A DNA stretch of 64,000 nucleotides, taken from Mortierella alpina. Lineage: Eukaryota; Mortierellomycota; Mortierellomycetes; Mortierellales; Mortierellaceae. The stretch covers positions 1,860,001 through 1,924,000 of the forward strand of contig JANATF010000007.1 of the NCBI GenBank assembly GCA_029449245.1, written 5' to 3'. Below the pieces are notes generated by a model, which worked only from the letters and a program-made list of their open reading frames with translations, had not been told where the DNA came from and searched no databases. The translations under genes and the position numbers were made by a program. Below are positions 21,548 to 33,729 of this stretch, piece after piece (within the stretch, counting starts at the first letter, position 1; every line of letters begins with the position of its first letter).

Positions 21548-23453
21548 TTATCCATGGCTCCACCAGCGACCGTTGGACCTCCAGTACTTCAAGTAGAAGA
21601 GAACAAGGCTCGATAGAGTCATTGAGCTGCCAGAGAAGATAACCACATAGATGTAGTTGGTGTTGGGCTTGGTGATGTCAAGGAGCCAGCCTGAGACGGG
21701 ACTTCCGATGAGGTATCCAAGACCAATGCTGCCATAGAGCAGACCTGTGACGGTCGTTAGACGATCGAGTCCATAGATGTCGGCAATGACTGAGGGAATG
21801 ACGCTGAAGTAGCCTCCGCAGGTGAACCCGTAGATGACCGCGAAAACTGTGATAACCTGCACGGACGAGGCGACCGACCAGACGCAAAGGATGCTCAACC
21901 CGCTGACCAAGGCGCAGACGAAAAGCATGTTGATGCGCCCAACACGGTCGGTAATGAAGCCGAGCGTTAGACGGCCAACAAGCGATGCACCGTTGAGAAT
22001 TCCGATCATGAGGGCACCTGTCGACGCAGTCTGACCATGGAATACAGCAAAAGCTATTTTTGCAAGTGAAAAGAGTTGGTCAGTATTTTCATGTTGAAGT
22101 TAGAATTGATCATCAAGAAAATGATCCAGGAGATTGACTTCACTTACTCGACAGGAAAAAGAATGGGATCATATAGCCCAAGGACGTCAAGAAATTGGCC
22201 GTGGCGAGCGTCAAGAAAGGGATCTCCTTGCAGATGGTAATGTCCATGGGAACCCTCTTGTTCTGACCAGGCACCTTCTTGACCCTCATTTTGAGCATCA
22301 TGCCCGATCCACCAATGCCGACCAAACACAAGATTCCTTGGATGCGAAGGGTCCAGAAAACGCCCACATGCGTGATCAAGTACTCTGTCAGAGGTCCCAA
22401 CACCAAGCCTCCCAAGCCGGATCCACAGACGACAATACCAATTGCAATCGACCGATACCATTCGAACCAGTGTGCAGGGCAAGAGATAGCGGGCAAGTAC
22501 ACGAGACTTGATCCGATTCCAAGGACAACTCCCTGACATATATACAGGGCAGTCAAGCTTCTGGCAAAGCTGGCTCCGATCAATCCAGCGCCCATGATGA
22601 GAGCGCCCAAGACAGCCGAAATCCTGTATCCAGCAATGTCCGCGAATCGACCGCTGAAGGCACCGAGCAAGTAGGTGAAGGTGGTGGCCAAGGTTCCGAT
22701 CATGGCAATGGACTGTGATGAAGCGTCCCGGAGGAAAGGCTCGGCCGAGGGTGAAGAGTAGTACTCTTGGTAAACACCGAACGTGTGCTCGATCCCAAAG
22801 ACAATGAAGTAAATAAGGAACGAGCACACCACAATCACGTAGCCGTACCAAGATGTGTCCATAGGAGGAGCGCCGTCGTCAACCTCTGCAAGCTCTGGGT
22901 GGCTGAACGCCTCCAGGTGGCGATCAGTGACTGAATCATCCATAACGGCCGTATTCTGACTATGCACTGAGGCTCCTTGCGAGCTATAATCCTTCGTGTC
23001 CTTTTCGTCAATGGTATACTGTTGCTGGAGTTGACGAAGACGGTGCTTTCGCTTCAGTGAGGACGACGTCGATTTGCCGGACTGAATCGACGAGGCGATA
23101 GATGACCTCCTTCCAGCATTAGGCAGCTGGGAGATGGCCAACATGGGGTCCGAGAACGCAAGGCGAAGGTTCGATGAGGCCAAGTCATCTTGAGTGGTAT
23201 CTTGGGAGTCGACTGCTCGACACTGGTTGGGGTGCAGCTTCTCCTCCTCATAGTCCGCCAAAGAGTCAAAAGAAGCCCTTGCTTCGTGCTTTGAGCTTTT
23301 TTTGCTGCCTTTGCTGTCGAGGGGTGGGGTGTTGTGAAAGTAGGCAGCAGTGGTGTGCTCAGTCGCCTCAGTGGTGTGCTCAGTCGCCTCAGGCGTAGCT
23401 TCAGGGGTGGCGTCCGTGGTGGTTATCTTTGGGACTTCAGTGGGCGTAGACAT
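21548..23453 (-). CDS. Major facilitator superfamily transporter, monocarboxylate-porter type
   Basis: Two exons, 22148-23453 and 21548-22053, give 603 residues from the ATG at 23453. The first 215 residues are hydrophilic and cytosolic, rich in Ser, Thr and Glu, with EATEHTT repeats at the start. Then come twelve predicted membrane segments, starting near SWYGYVIVVCSFLIYFIVFG. That segment resembles the DGGWGWVVV entry signature of monocarboxylate porters. The loop GRFADIAGYR and its second-half counterpart GFITDRVGR are the MFS signature loops. Family members (fungal MCH proteins, animal SLC16) carry monocarboxylates or related compounds across the plasma membrane; the substrate here is unknown. 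Confidence 0.85.
23346..23387 (-). repeat. Short tandem repeat, 21-base unit, in the transporter N terminus
   Basis: Two near-identical 21-base units encode EATEHTT twice, preceded by shorter ATPE repeats. The coding frame is kept. Likely polymorphic. Confidence 0.7.
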
Positions 23454-23768
23454 AGTTGAGGACTTGTGCAGCTGTCTATTGTTGAGAGGTACTTGTGTTT
23501 CCACGCTAATGCGAAAATCCGATATGCTTTCTGCCAAAAGCAGGCTAGTATGCCTTCAGCGGCAGGGTCCAGACGGAGTGCGTTTGTTGCTTGAGGACAG
23601 AATCTGGGAATGCGGTGCAGATCGCAGAAAAAGGCTCTTTTGGGGCGGAAGAAGGACAAGGTGCTGGGGGCGGGGCAGAGAACGAATGAGAGAGAGAAAA
23701 AGGCACACGAAAGGGGGGTCACAAGCTGGTGTCGAAGGATGGAGGACTCACTTTGGGGACACATTATC

Positions 23769-23779
23769 CTTTTTATACT
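23769..23779 (-). promoter_or_regulatory. TATA-like element upstream of the MFS transporter
   Basis: The minus strand reads GTATAAAAAGG about 320 bases before the start codon, which would imply a long 5' UTR. Confidence 0.4.
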
Positions 23780-25298
23780 CACTTTCGATGGTGTGGTGCT
23801 TGCCAGTGGGGGTTTTTTTTATCTTCGTCGCTGCGAGCTGAGATTCGATGCTCGGAGCACAGAGATTGGGCGTATGGGAGAGTCGCGCTGCCAGGGTATC
23901 CACAAAACCCGCCCTGTCCTGAGTTGAGTTTGTTGACTCAGGACAGCGAACCAAAAAAAGTCTGTCTCGCAGCAGAACGAATGCACATCCATCTCCCCGA
24001 CGACGATATCCGCAGGGCTTGCTTTGTTCAACCCTGATCCTTATTGCTCCAGCCTGCAATGCAGACGAGCCATGAAAGCACAAGGCATGGGCGTTACATC
24101 TTCAGATCAAGTGGTTAATTCCTCCAGACATCCCTGGAGCTGCCACTTTTCGCGAGAACAGCACAGTTGAGAATGCCGAAAAAACCTTTTTTTTTTCTTT
24201 TTCCTGCAGCATACACGCTAGTTGTACGAGCCAGCCGATATGCAAGAACTTTGTAACGCATCTGAGCACAATGTGGCAACCACACACCAGACCACGCACC
24301 ACTCAGCGAGCGAGATCCTCCAGAGACATTCTTCCCTTGCGGTCTGTGTCTCTATTGTTGTTATTGAATCACATATCAAAAAAAAACTAGACCTCAAAAG
24401 CATTTGCATGGCCGCTCCCTTTTTTTGATTGTTCATTGCGGTATAAGGTAACCAACCCTTCGAAACTAAAAAACTTTCAGTCTTTCGCCTTTATGCCCTC
24501 TGACTCGTCTCTTGTCGTCCTCGTGCATCCTCTGTGATCAAATGTATACTCAAGAAACGAGGTGGACTCTGACACCCTTGGTAAACGCGTCCGCGTTGCA
24601 TTCCCCTAGGCATGCAGATTATCGATAGGAGCGAAATTGTTCTGCCGTCAATGTTTTCTTCAGTACTATTTTTATGATCCATGTTGATTCACTGTTCATA
24701 CTCTATATAGTCTATTCCTCGGCGATCCCATTCTATGACTGCACACACCTTTCCTCTTCATCGTGGCTGCAAATTACACATTTGTTTTTAGATCCCGCTT
24801 GACGACTGATTCTGGCGCCCATGTTTGTTATACCTGTCGTCTTGTACAATTCTCCGAAAGGTATCAAGACCTCAATTGAGTTTTAGCTGTCTATGTTGAG
24901 TACTGTACTGACTGCGTCGCGCGAACTGTCTCTGGTTGTGCCCAGCGCCTTGCGTCTGTATCTCACTAGATTTCGTAGGTCAAACCAAGGCTAGCCTGTC
25001 CTCGCAACAAGGAGTGCTGGGTCAAAAATTGGATATGCCCACACAGACCCACACTGAGACTGCATTTTTCAATGCATCCACTTTTCCTCACAATGCTTCC
25101 GGTGAGGAATGCCTCCTCACTCTTTACTCCTTGCCTTCCTCCCCTCCTTCCTTTCACATTAGCACCGCCGGCAGCTACGAAAGCGCGAAACAAGTGTGGC
25201 CTTAATACCTCTCCCTGCTTGCGACAAGGATTGCATGTCTGGGCTGTCACAATCAACCCATTCAACTCATTCAACTTAACTCACTTCCAAAAGCATCC
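23780..25298. other. Intergenic region, divergent promoters
   Basis: About 1.5 kb with only short chance frames. It should hold the promoter of the plus-strand mitochondrial carrier and the distal promoter of the minus-strand transporter. Several T- and A-rich runs occur (for example around 24187-24200). I see nothing else. Confidence 0.5.
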
Positions 25299-26694
25299 AT
25301 GCCGCCTGTGCCAGTGTCCGTTGACCATTCCAAAATCGACTTTCACCGATACTATGTCTATGCAACGCTCTATAATGTGCCTCCTATTCTGCTGATGTAC
25401 CCTTTCAGGACAGTGCGTTTGCTGCAACAAAGCAAGTCTCAGAGCCCTACCTCTCCGTCGGTCTTCAAGGTTATGCGCGAGGTTCAAAGAAAAAGCGGCG
25501 TTCAAGCGCTTTTTGCAGGATCCATCATCTTCACTACTGGACTGACAGCGAGCAAGATCCTGCAGTTTGCGACCTACGATTATACTGCACAAAAGATCAA
25601 GGAACACAGATACTTTGGATACCCAGTCCTCCGGAACTCGAACGTGCTCAGCGGCATCCTCGGGACGTTTTCGGCCATCGTCACGACCTTCTTTATTGTG
25701 CCGTTCAACATGGTGAGTGGATTGTAGTACGCAACGCTATTGGAAAAGTTAAGGTGACGTTGTGATGTTGCGATGGTGCTCACGCTATCGCCTGCCTGGA
25801 ATGATATCATTATAGATCTCGCAGCAGCTCACAATCGCCAAGGCAGGGACCCTGCCGAATGCTTCCAACGTTCCATTGTACGTGACAGGATCAACTGAGC
25901 GATTGGAAAGTCCACAGCCCATGACCATTTCACAGTCTCTACGCGCTCAGTTCAAACAGGAGGGCTTCCGGTTCCTCTTCCGAGGCTATTATGCTACCCT
26001 GCTCTCCACAGGACCATTTTTTGCCGCTTACTTTCCGGCATATGAAGCGTCAAGAGGCTGGGTAAAGGACGGCATCGATTACATTCGGGAGATTCAAGCT
26101 GCTAGGACACCCAACCCGAATCCATTCCCGTCTCTCAAATCTCACCAGTTCATCATCTCGTCGGTCGCAGGAACTATGGCTTCCGTAGCAGGCGTCTTAG
26201 CGTCCTCGCCTTTCGATATGGTTAAGACTCGCATCCAAACTGAACAGCGGCTACAACCCACTAATGCATCTGGTATCAAGCTGCCTCTACCGTCATTGAA
26301 GTGGGTGGATGTTTTCAAGGATATCCTGAAGAAAGAAAGCCCGCTGGCTTTTTTCTCCGGAACGAGGGCTCGGGCCATGCTAGCAGTTCCAGGAGGGGCG
26401 TTCAACTTTATTGTCTTTGATTATGTTCGCTCTAAGAGTTTAAAGGAAGTGCACCCAGTGCCCAAGCAAGCTGAGCGTCAGATTATGCTCGAAACACTTT
26501 TTGCACTCGACAAGCAGTTTAACGTCGAGGAGCCAGAGCCGGATGAAGTGTTTCCATCAATACTGCTATCAACAGGTGCATTGCCAATGCAGGATGCGGC
26601 AGGTGAGGAAGTTCACATTTCATCGACAAGTATGAAGCAAGTCAACGAAGGACCAGAACAGCTGCCGCCTCTAGTGCTTCAGCAAGAAAACTGA
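25299..26694 (+). CDS. Mitochondrial carrier family protein, SLC25A44-like
   Basis: Exons 25299-25712 and 25816-26694 give 430 residues. It starts with IDFHRYYVYATLYNVPPILLMYPFR, close to the first repeat of SLC25A44-type carriers, and has the third-repeat signature SSPFDMVKTRIQTEQR (Px[DE]xx[KR]x[RK]). GTRARAMLAVPGGAFNF is the matching second helix. The signature residues in repeats 1 and 2 are degenerate (YPFRTVRLLQQ, VPFNMISQQL). The protein should sit in the inner mitochondrial membrane. Animal SLC25A44 moves branched-chain amino acids; that role here is inference. A roughly 100-residue hydrophilic C-terminal tail is longer than usual. Confidence 0.85.
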
Positions 26695-27168
26695 GTTCAT
26701 ACGATAGACCTAACAAAGGCGTGATTGGCGTGAGTCCGCGATACAATTTAAGTTTACGTCTGGCCCAAGCGTGCATTCATGCGTGAGCGATCATGCTCTT
26801 TCTGGGGCTTCCAATGCCCTGCACATGGCCATGGTGTAAGCCTCCTTTTTTTTCCTCGAAACCCATTTCTCGATCACAACCGCGCCCTTTTTCTTTTCCT
26901 TTCCGTTTGCCTTTAGCCTCGTTTCCTCTCGTCCATCCCATCGTTCTCCTCGCTGCCCAAAAGTAACACGCACAGTCATCTGTAAGTTTGGACGCATGCG
27001 AGTAACGTTCTGCTTCGGTGGAAGGGAGTGTGGCCCGTTCATATGGCTTTTTTCCCTCATTGCTCACTCGTCAACCTCATTCATAGCTCGTGAATTAGTC
27101 TCTCGACAATCACTCACCTGTGTGGTGTTGCTCATTCCCTGACATTCATCACTCGCTTCCGAGACACG
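26695..27168. other. Intergenic region upstream of DGAT1
   Basis: 474 bases with pyrimidine-rich tracts on the plus strand at about 26840-26960. No gene is supported. It contains the 3' UTR of the carrier and the DGAT1 promoter. Confidence 0.5.
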
Positions 27169-28994
27169 ATGACCAAGAACGAGCCAGTTTTAGCAGCAGA
27201 CGCCGCTGAGGCGACCCTTCCCCAGATTCCGCCCACGGTCGAGGATCTCAAACAGGTCAAAAGCGCAAGCTTTTCGTACCGGCATGCTTTCCCCGTTCAT
27301 ACCAAGAACATCCCCAGCCCCCTGTCCAAAGAAGCACCGCCAGAGAGTTATCGCGGCCTCGTCAACCTCGGAAGTACGGACTCTTAACATTGCCTTTATG
27401 CCCTTGTGTCCCCTGCGGGACGCAGGAAGAGGCTAAAATTATTACTAAGGGCTTTGTGTTATCTGTGCATGCATTTCATGATAAGAACATACTCACGAAC
27501 ATGACTCTTGCTTTTGCGACATAGTGCTTCTCCTGTTCGGCAACAACGTTCGCTTAGTGATAGAGAACTACCAAAAGTATGGCGTTTTGATCTCTATGCC
27601 TGGATCTAAGGTTTCGAAGGAGGACTGGATCTTGACAGGTCTTTCCCACGTTCTGCTGCCCCTGAATGTTCTTTTGGGACTTCAGCTGGAACGTTGGGCA
27701 AAGAAGAGTGCCATGGGTCATCGCAAGCGCCTCGCTGACGCCACCGCAGTACTGAAGAACGGAAGCATGGATGTCATGGACCCCAAGCAGGCTCTCAAGC
27801 AAGTTAAAAGCACCGAGGCCGCCGCTCGATCATCGCAGAGGCTGTTTGGGTGGCTCCACGCGTTCAATGTGATTTTCATCATCTCTTGGCCCTCATACAT
27901 GTCATACTTCAAGATCTTCCATCCTTTCATGTCGATTACCTGCCTGATGAACGCTACGATCCAATTCCTCAAAATGACATCTTTCTCGCTTGTCAATCAA
28001 GACCTCAGGGCTGCATACATCTTTGACCTTCCAGAGGATAAGTTTCACCATTTGACTCGAGTGCACGATGCAAGCTCGGGCAACACAGTGACTCAAAGAG
28101 GAGAGGTATACCAGTACGATGTTCAATACCCGGACAACATCACCTTTATGAACGTGGCTTACTTTTGGTTTGCGCCAACGCTTTGTTATCAGCCTTCGTA
28201 CCCTCGAACAACGGTGTTTCGCAAGTCATTCTTTCTCAAGCGCGTAGGCGAGATGCTTACCTGTGTCGGAATGATGTACTTTTTGATCGAGCAATACGCG
28301 ACCCCAACTCTACAAAATTCTGTTCGAGCTGTGGACCAGCTTGCATTCGGAACGATGCTCGAACGGGTTCTCAAGTTGAGCACAACGAGTGTGCTGATCT
28401 GGCTTCTCATGTTCTACACGTTCTTCCATGCCACATTCAATGCCATGGGCGAGGTAAGTAGCAGCTTTATGCATTGCTATCGCTTCCAGATGCCCAAGCT
28501 CTCAGTCGTATAGCCCCTTATCTGACGAATCGTCCCAACATTTTTTCAATGGTACAAAGCTTTTATATTTTGGCGATCGCTGTTTCTACCTCGCTTGGTG
28601 GAATGCAGGTTCTGTTGGCCGATACTGGGCGCTCTGGAACAGGCCTGTATACGTGTTCTTCAAGCGACATGTTTACTTGCCATTGATCAGTGGAGGCACC
28701 TCACCCTTGACGGCCATGTTTGTGATCTTCACCATATCCGCCGTTCTGCATGAGGTCTTGATTGGATTTCCGACGCACATGCTCTATGGTTATGCATTCG
28801 CAGGCATGTTTGCACAGATCCCACTCATTGCCTTGACAAGGCCGCTGGAGAAATGGAGAGGGACCGGGACTGGACTGGGCAATATGATTTTCTGGGTATC
28901 GTTCACGATCCTGGGCCAGCCGGCCTGTGCGCTGCTCTACTACTACCACTGGACCAAGCGCCATATCGATGACACGACGTCGACATTAGCGTAA
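27169..28994 (+). CDS. DGAT1: Diacylglycerol O-acyltransferase 1 (MBOAT family)
   Basis: ER membrane enzyme making triacylglycerol from diacylglycerol and acyl-CoA. Exons 27169-27373, 27525-28453, 28560-28994 give 522 residues. The order of motifs matches DGAT1. YRGLVNLG and NNVRLVIENYQKYG form the first membrane helix region, PTLCYQPSYPRT is the conserved PTLCYQ motif, and FHATFNAMGE precedes the acyl-CoA motif. The catalytic His is in SAVLHEVLIG (about 442). The acyl-CoA motif, FYxDWWN in most family members, reads FYLAWWN here (about 387-393), so the usual Asp is Ala. All other landmarks are intact and splice phases agree, so the gene appears functional. Confidence 0.93.
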
Positions 28995-29253
28995 GACAGT
29001 GCATGGTCAGTCGCTTACCTCTGGTGAGCGATAAGCGCATAAATGAGCGATTGGATTGTATGTATGAGCCTCGGAGTTGCTTGTTGTGTTGCGCTCGCAT
29101 CGAGAGCACCACATGCAAACCCAAGGGACCTCGCGAAAACACGTGATCGACACGTATCAGAGAGGGTGTCTTCCTTTTCCTTCTTTCTCATTCTCTCCAT
29201 CCTTTCCCTCTCTTCCCCAGACACTCCAAACAACTTCCTTTCATATATACACC

Positions 29254-30970
29254 ATGTTCATTATCGAGTGGTTCCGTGATGTCCTGTCCAGCTTGGGTGA
29301 GTTGTCTCCCTGTCCTCTTGCCTTCCCTCACTCTCATCACCACACTGCTATCGCCGCGCCGTATTTTCTATGTGCTTCGAGTTACGCACTTCCACCGCAT
29401 CACCTCAATATTTGGAAAGCCAGCACTGCTTTGCCACTCCTTCTGCCAGAACAACAGCTTTAGCTGCCGACCTATACTGGATCAACGCAAGAACGCCGCT
29501 TTCCTGATCATCTCCGACAGCCAGCCTCTCGCTGGGCACTACCAATCCCTCACGATACCAGAGGGCTTATTTCATGGTTCACCCCACCGGGAAATGTTAA
29601 GAAAAATACGATGACCAAACTATAGGGGGGCTTTCATGGAGTTGCATTGCTTTCAACCTCCAGTGACACGGTCTGCTCACTGTCGTCATTTGATTCGGTA
29701 TGGGTGGCCGCATATGGAACGAAGGACCCAACAAAGGCAAATCTCGACTATGGAAAAAGAGAATGACAAACACGGTACACGGTTTACTGTCGGTGCCTGG
29801 AATAACAACTTCTCACAACACAGCGAGATGACACCACACACAACATGCGACGAGAACGATGGAGAGGGGTCTCAAGGTGGTCACTCGTTATAGCAAAAGA
29901 TCCATACCAGATGCTCCTTTATAAGGGAGACTACGGACGACTCGCCATCTGCCTCGGGTGACGTGGTGCTAGGTGGTGTTTGAGAGAGCACGCTTGCTAA
30001 CCCATATATGTAACGCTGTTTAGGTCTGTTCAACAAGAACGCCAAGATTCTCTTCCTCGGTCTTGATAACGCCGGAAAGACCACTCTGCTTCACATGTTG
30101 AAGAATGACCGTCTGGCCACTCTTCAGCCCACTCTCCACCCAAGTATGTACTCTTGTTCTGTGCAAGGACGTGCTTGACACCGAAAGTGTGGGTATTTTT
30201 ATATCTTTTGTGCATCCTCCATCTGGTATCTAAACATCTTGCGTACTTGGATTTGTCTTATCTTTGATTAGCTTCTGAGGAGCTCTCCATCGCCAACGTC
30301 AAGTTCACAACTTTCGATCTTGGTGGACATCAGCAAGGTAAATTAGAGGGACCACGATTTTGCCCCAGCAAGGGAGGATTGGGAATCAATGGATCAAGGC
30401 GATCTCTCTACGTGTCATCAGGATGAACGTCGACTGACAAATGACTCCGTGCTTTGTCCCGTACTTTGAATAGCCCGCCGTATCTGGAAGGACTACTTCC
30501 CTGAGGTCAACGGCATCGTTTTCCTGGTTGATTGCCAGGATCGCGAGCGCTTCTTGGAGTCTAAGGCTGAGCTCGATGTAAGTGCTACTACTGCATGTGC
30601 TTGAACTGGATTATCGCCATTTACTCTGTTGTGGAAATACTTCATTGCAAACCTGTGGGATCGACAGCGGACACGAATGCTCACCATGTCATCTTGAACA
30701 TTTGCACATGCTATTTTGTCGTTTTATCCACAGGCTCTCCTGGCCATCCAGCAATTGGAGCGTGTTCCCTTCCTGATTCTCGGAAACAAGATTGACGCCC
30801 CCGGCGCTGTCTCTGAGGAGGAGCTCCGCTCCAACCTCGGATTGATCCAGACCACTGGCAAGGGCAAGGTCCCATTGAAGGATATGCGTCCCATTGAGGT
30901 GTTCATGTGCTCCGTCGTGATGAAGCAGGGATACGGCGATGGTTTCCTCTGGATGTCCCAGTACATCTAA
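29254..30970 (+). CDS. SAR1: Small GTPase SAR1 (COPII coat)
   Basis: GTPase that starts COPII vesicle budding at the ER. Exons 29254-29296, 30024-30143, 30272-30337, 30474-30577, 30734-30970 give 189 residues, the normal length. An N-terminal amphipathic [15 protein letters not shown] helix serves membrane insertion. The P-loop is GLDNAGKT (27-34), switch I carries QPTLHPTSEEL, switch II DLGGHQQARR (70-79), and the guanine motif is NKID (129-132). It ends with the typical [13 protein letters not shown]. The first intron is 727 bases, far longer than any other intron with two ordinary splice sites in the window. Confidence 0.97.
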
Positions 30971-31173
30971 GGGTGGTGCAGTCCGTGTGTAGATGTAGTT
31001 TTTTCTCCTTTCCCCGTTCTTTTCTTTTTCAAGCGAGGTAGCGATGGGAAAGGTCGTTCGCAAAAAAAGATAGGTTCTGCCTCGAAATTTTCATAATAAC
31101 ATTTTTCTCATTCCTTCTCATCTGCTTTGCTTGTGCTTTTTCTCTTCCCGCTTGACAAACAACATTTCTACTC

Positions 31174-33008
31174 ATGGAGGTGCGTCTTGCCAATACATCC
31201 ATCGCTGATCTTGACCCTTCATTGACAAGGGAGGTCCTCTATGACCGTCTAGTGCATATTCTCAACAACAATGCCATGTAGGGCTTCAATGCGATGGTCG
31301 TGTGTCCCAGCTGGCAAATGGGACAACGTCTAAATCTAGTCTTCCTTTCACCATATGCCGGAGGGTAGAGATGAGCTCGGCATTCTACCGTTCTTGCCAA
31401 AACAAGAGTTAGCAGAGATTAGTCCACAGGAAGGCGTTACCGAGTATCCATTCATTGTGCAAGCTCAAGGAACGAAACTCGGAATTCCAATCTTCTGCTG
31501 GGTGCCTCTGGTGGATATCTCCTACGAGATCCTCAAGGGCGCTCTTCGGCCAGCGCACTCCCGGGAGACTACTGATACTGAGAATGAGGCGGAAGCACAG
31601 GAATGGTGGTATGACCAAGGTAAGGCGCTTGATCCGGCACAAGCGACACTGGATCTGACAACGCCGATTTCTGAGCTAACCTCAGACCCTTGTGTCTCTT
31701 GGTAGACAGATGCAGGAAGATCATGGATGCAACATTGTGCCTGCTGATCCTTTGTCCAGACTCGTTCATGGCCGTAAATGCTCGGTAGGGCCCTAATAAT
31801 TCGCCGTAGAGATGATCAACTCGAAGACTCTTTTAGGCGCGCTTGTATCAAGAAGGTCCTAGACTAATGTTATATGTTCTAACCCGCTACTAGGAAGCGT
31901 TTGGTACAGGAGGGCATATTGGATCCACAGGCCGAAGTGCGCTTGCTGGATATGGCTCTAACCTTTCCAAGAAACTGCAAAAGCTCAGGTGCCTGGCATC
32001 ACCGGTACGTTTTTTTTCTCGGTTGTGAGTTGACGCAATATCCGCGTGTTGATTGATGTAGATGAACCATGGTTTTAACCTGATCCCTGCGGGCTTGTTA
32101 GGAAATGGTTACTTCTTTACATGTTCAAGGATCATGTCACCGTGCCCATTGAGCCCTCGGTCATCGAGGTGCACTTACGGGCTTGTCATTTGGCAGCAGA
32201 CAGATACCCGAAATGCTACTATGCCTGGTCGATGCGGCATTGGTTGGTTGAGCAATTAGGCCGCCATTGGTGGGAGGCAAGTCTTTGCAGTGAACAATCA
32301 TTTGATCTAGAACGACTGCAACCTTTGGAGCAGGAGTTTGAGCGAATGAAGGAACACATGCAGAGGAATATATCGGACCACTCGACGCAGCAGCATTTAC
32401 AACAGTGCATGATTCAACTTGGAGGGCGGTGGGTTGTACAGAGGCTACACGACAAGGATAAGCTGTCCTCATCGAGGGCAGAAATTGTGATACAGTGGAC
32501 CAGAAGAGACCTAGCAAGCCGGCAGGAGGCGAGAGAGAGATGGTATAGGGAGCAGGTGCAGCGGCATCAGAGTTGGAAGGAACCAACTGTAAGGATATGC
32601 AAGAGTGCAGTGAGGATCGCCATGCAGCCTAGGAGTTCAAATCTCACTTCTACGCGAGCTAGCTTCGCCTGGGTTGCCAAGATGTGGGTCGCAGAGTTTG
32701 AATGGACAAGAGATCTCATCGGGCGTTATCCAGGGCATGAGTCGTTGTGGTACCACCTGCGATTTGTCTATTATGGTCTAAGGTGGCTAGATTGCGAAAC
32801 GGACAGTCCTGAAGAATGCTGGATAAAGGAGGATGCGAAGGACGTGGAGGACCATCAAGGGGCATTTGTCTCCCCAGAAACCGAGGTTGCGTATGTGGAC
32901 CAAGTCGCGGCTCTGTCGACGACAGCACAAGCCAATGCAGATGCAGTCGAGGAGCAGAAGCGATGTGCAAAGAACTATCTCGCATGGGTCGCTCTTCTTG
33001 GGTCATAG
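31174..33008 (+). CDS. Protein prenyltransferase alpha-subunit repeat protein, PTAR1-like
   Basis: Exons 31174-31277, 31369-31619, 31706-31784, 31894-32004, 32102-33008 give 483 residues. The exon 1-2 join reads NNNAIDELGILP, matching the start of animal PTAR1. Prenyltransferase alpha-type repeats follow: LILCPDSFMAVNARK, SSGAWHHRKWLLLYM and YPKCYYAWSMRHWLVEQLG. Near the end is RYPGHESLWYHLRFVYY. Animal PTAR1 pairs with the RabGGTase beta subunit as GGTase-III, which prenylates FBXL2 and the SNARE YKT6. The same role here is inference. It starts 203 bases after SAR1 ends, on the same strand. Confidence 0.85.
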
Positions 33009-33729
33009 GCAGACACTTTGTAGGCTTGTAGAATACAGTAACGGGCGTCTTCCGGCCTTCGGGCTGAGGATGCCTCAACAGTAAGTGTTCATCTTTTCAC
33101 CTGCGAGAGCGACCGAGCATTGAGCGACCAGCGAGCGAGCGGACCTTTGCAAACATTTATTCGCTCCCGATATCCTTATGCTCCACTTTTCTCTTTTTCT
33201 CTTTTTCTCTTTTTTCCTTCTTTCCCTCGTTCCCCCTTTCCTGCCCTCCTTACTGCATCCACCCCACGTTGACGCATCCTCAATCCCTAACGCTCAACCC
33301 GCAATCTCCTGCACCAGCAATCCTCGCTTGCCAGCAATCACAGCCACAGAAGTCGTTCTCGCCTCCTCCGCCCAATCCCTCTCCTCCACCATTCATTTCT
33401 AACAAGGTAAAAGCAGAGCTACGACCGCATTTGGCGGGTCTTGCGACCGTTTACTTCCATATGTCCATATGTAGCATGGCACGCGAGAATTAAAGCTCTA
33501 GCCTTCGTTCCCATTGCTATTCTCATTCACAGAAGCCAAGATCCATGCATCAAGACCAAGCTACACGACCGATACGACTCAAAGCAACTGCCAGGTACAA
33601 AATACGTTAGTGGTTAGGCACTACTGTACGCAACATACAAGCACACGACTTGCCGCACGGGCAACACCGTTCGACGCTCCAAAAAACCCCATTTTCCGTC
33701 ACAAACGACAAACACGCAAGTCAAAACCA
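33009..33729. other. Intergenic region and 5' UTR of the amino-acid transporter
   Basis: About 720 bases. A pyrimidine tract with repeated TTTTCTC units runs at about 33184-33240. The open frame continues upstream of the chosen start at 33730, but its composition looks non-coding. Confidence 0.45.

Noticed and set aside
23346-23387. Direct repeats considered as a CRISPR-like or regulatory array
   Set aside because: They lie inside the coding frame of the MFS transporter and encode a peptide repeat; CRISPR is not expected in a fungal genome.
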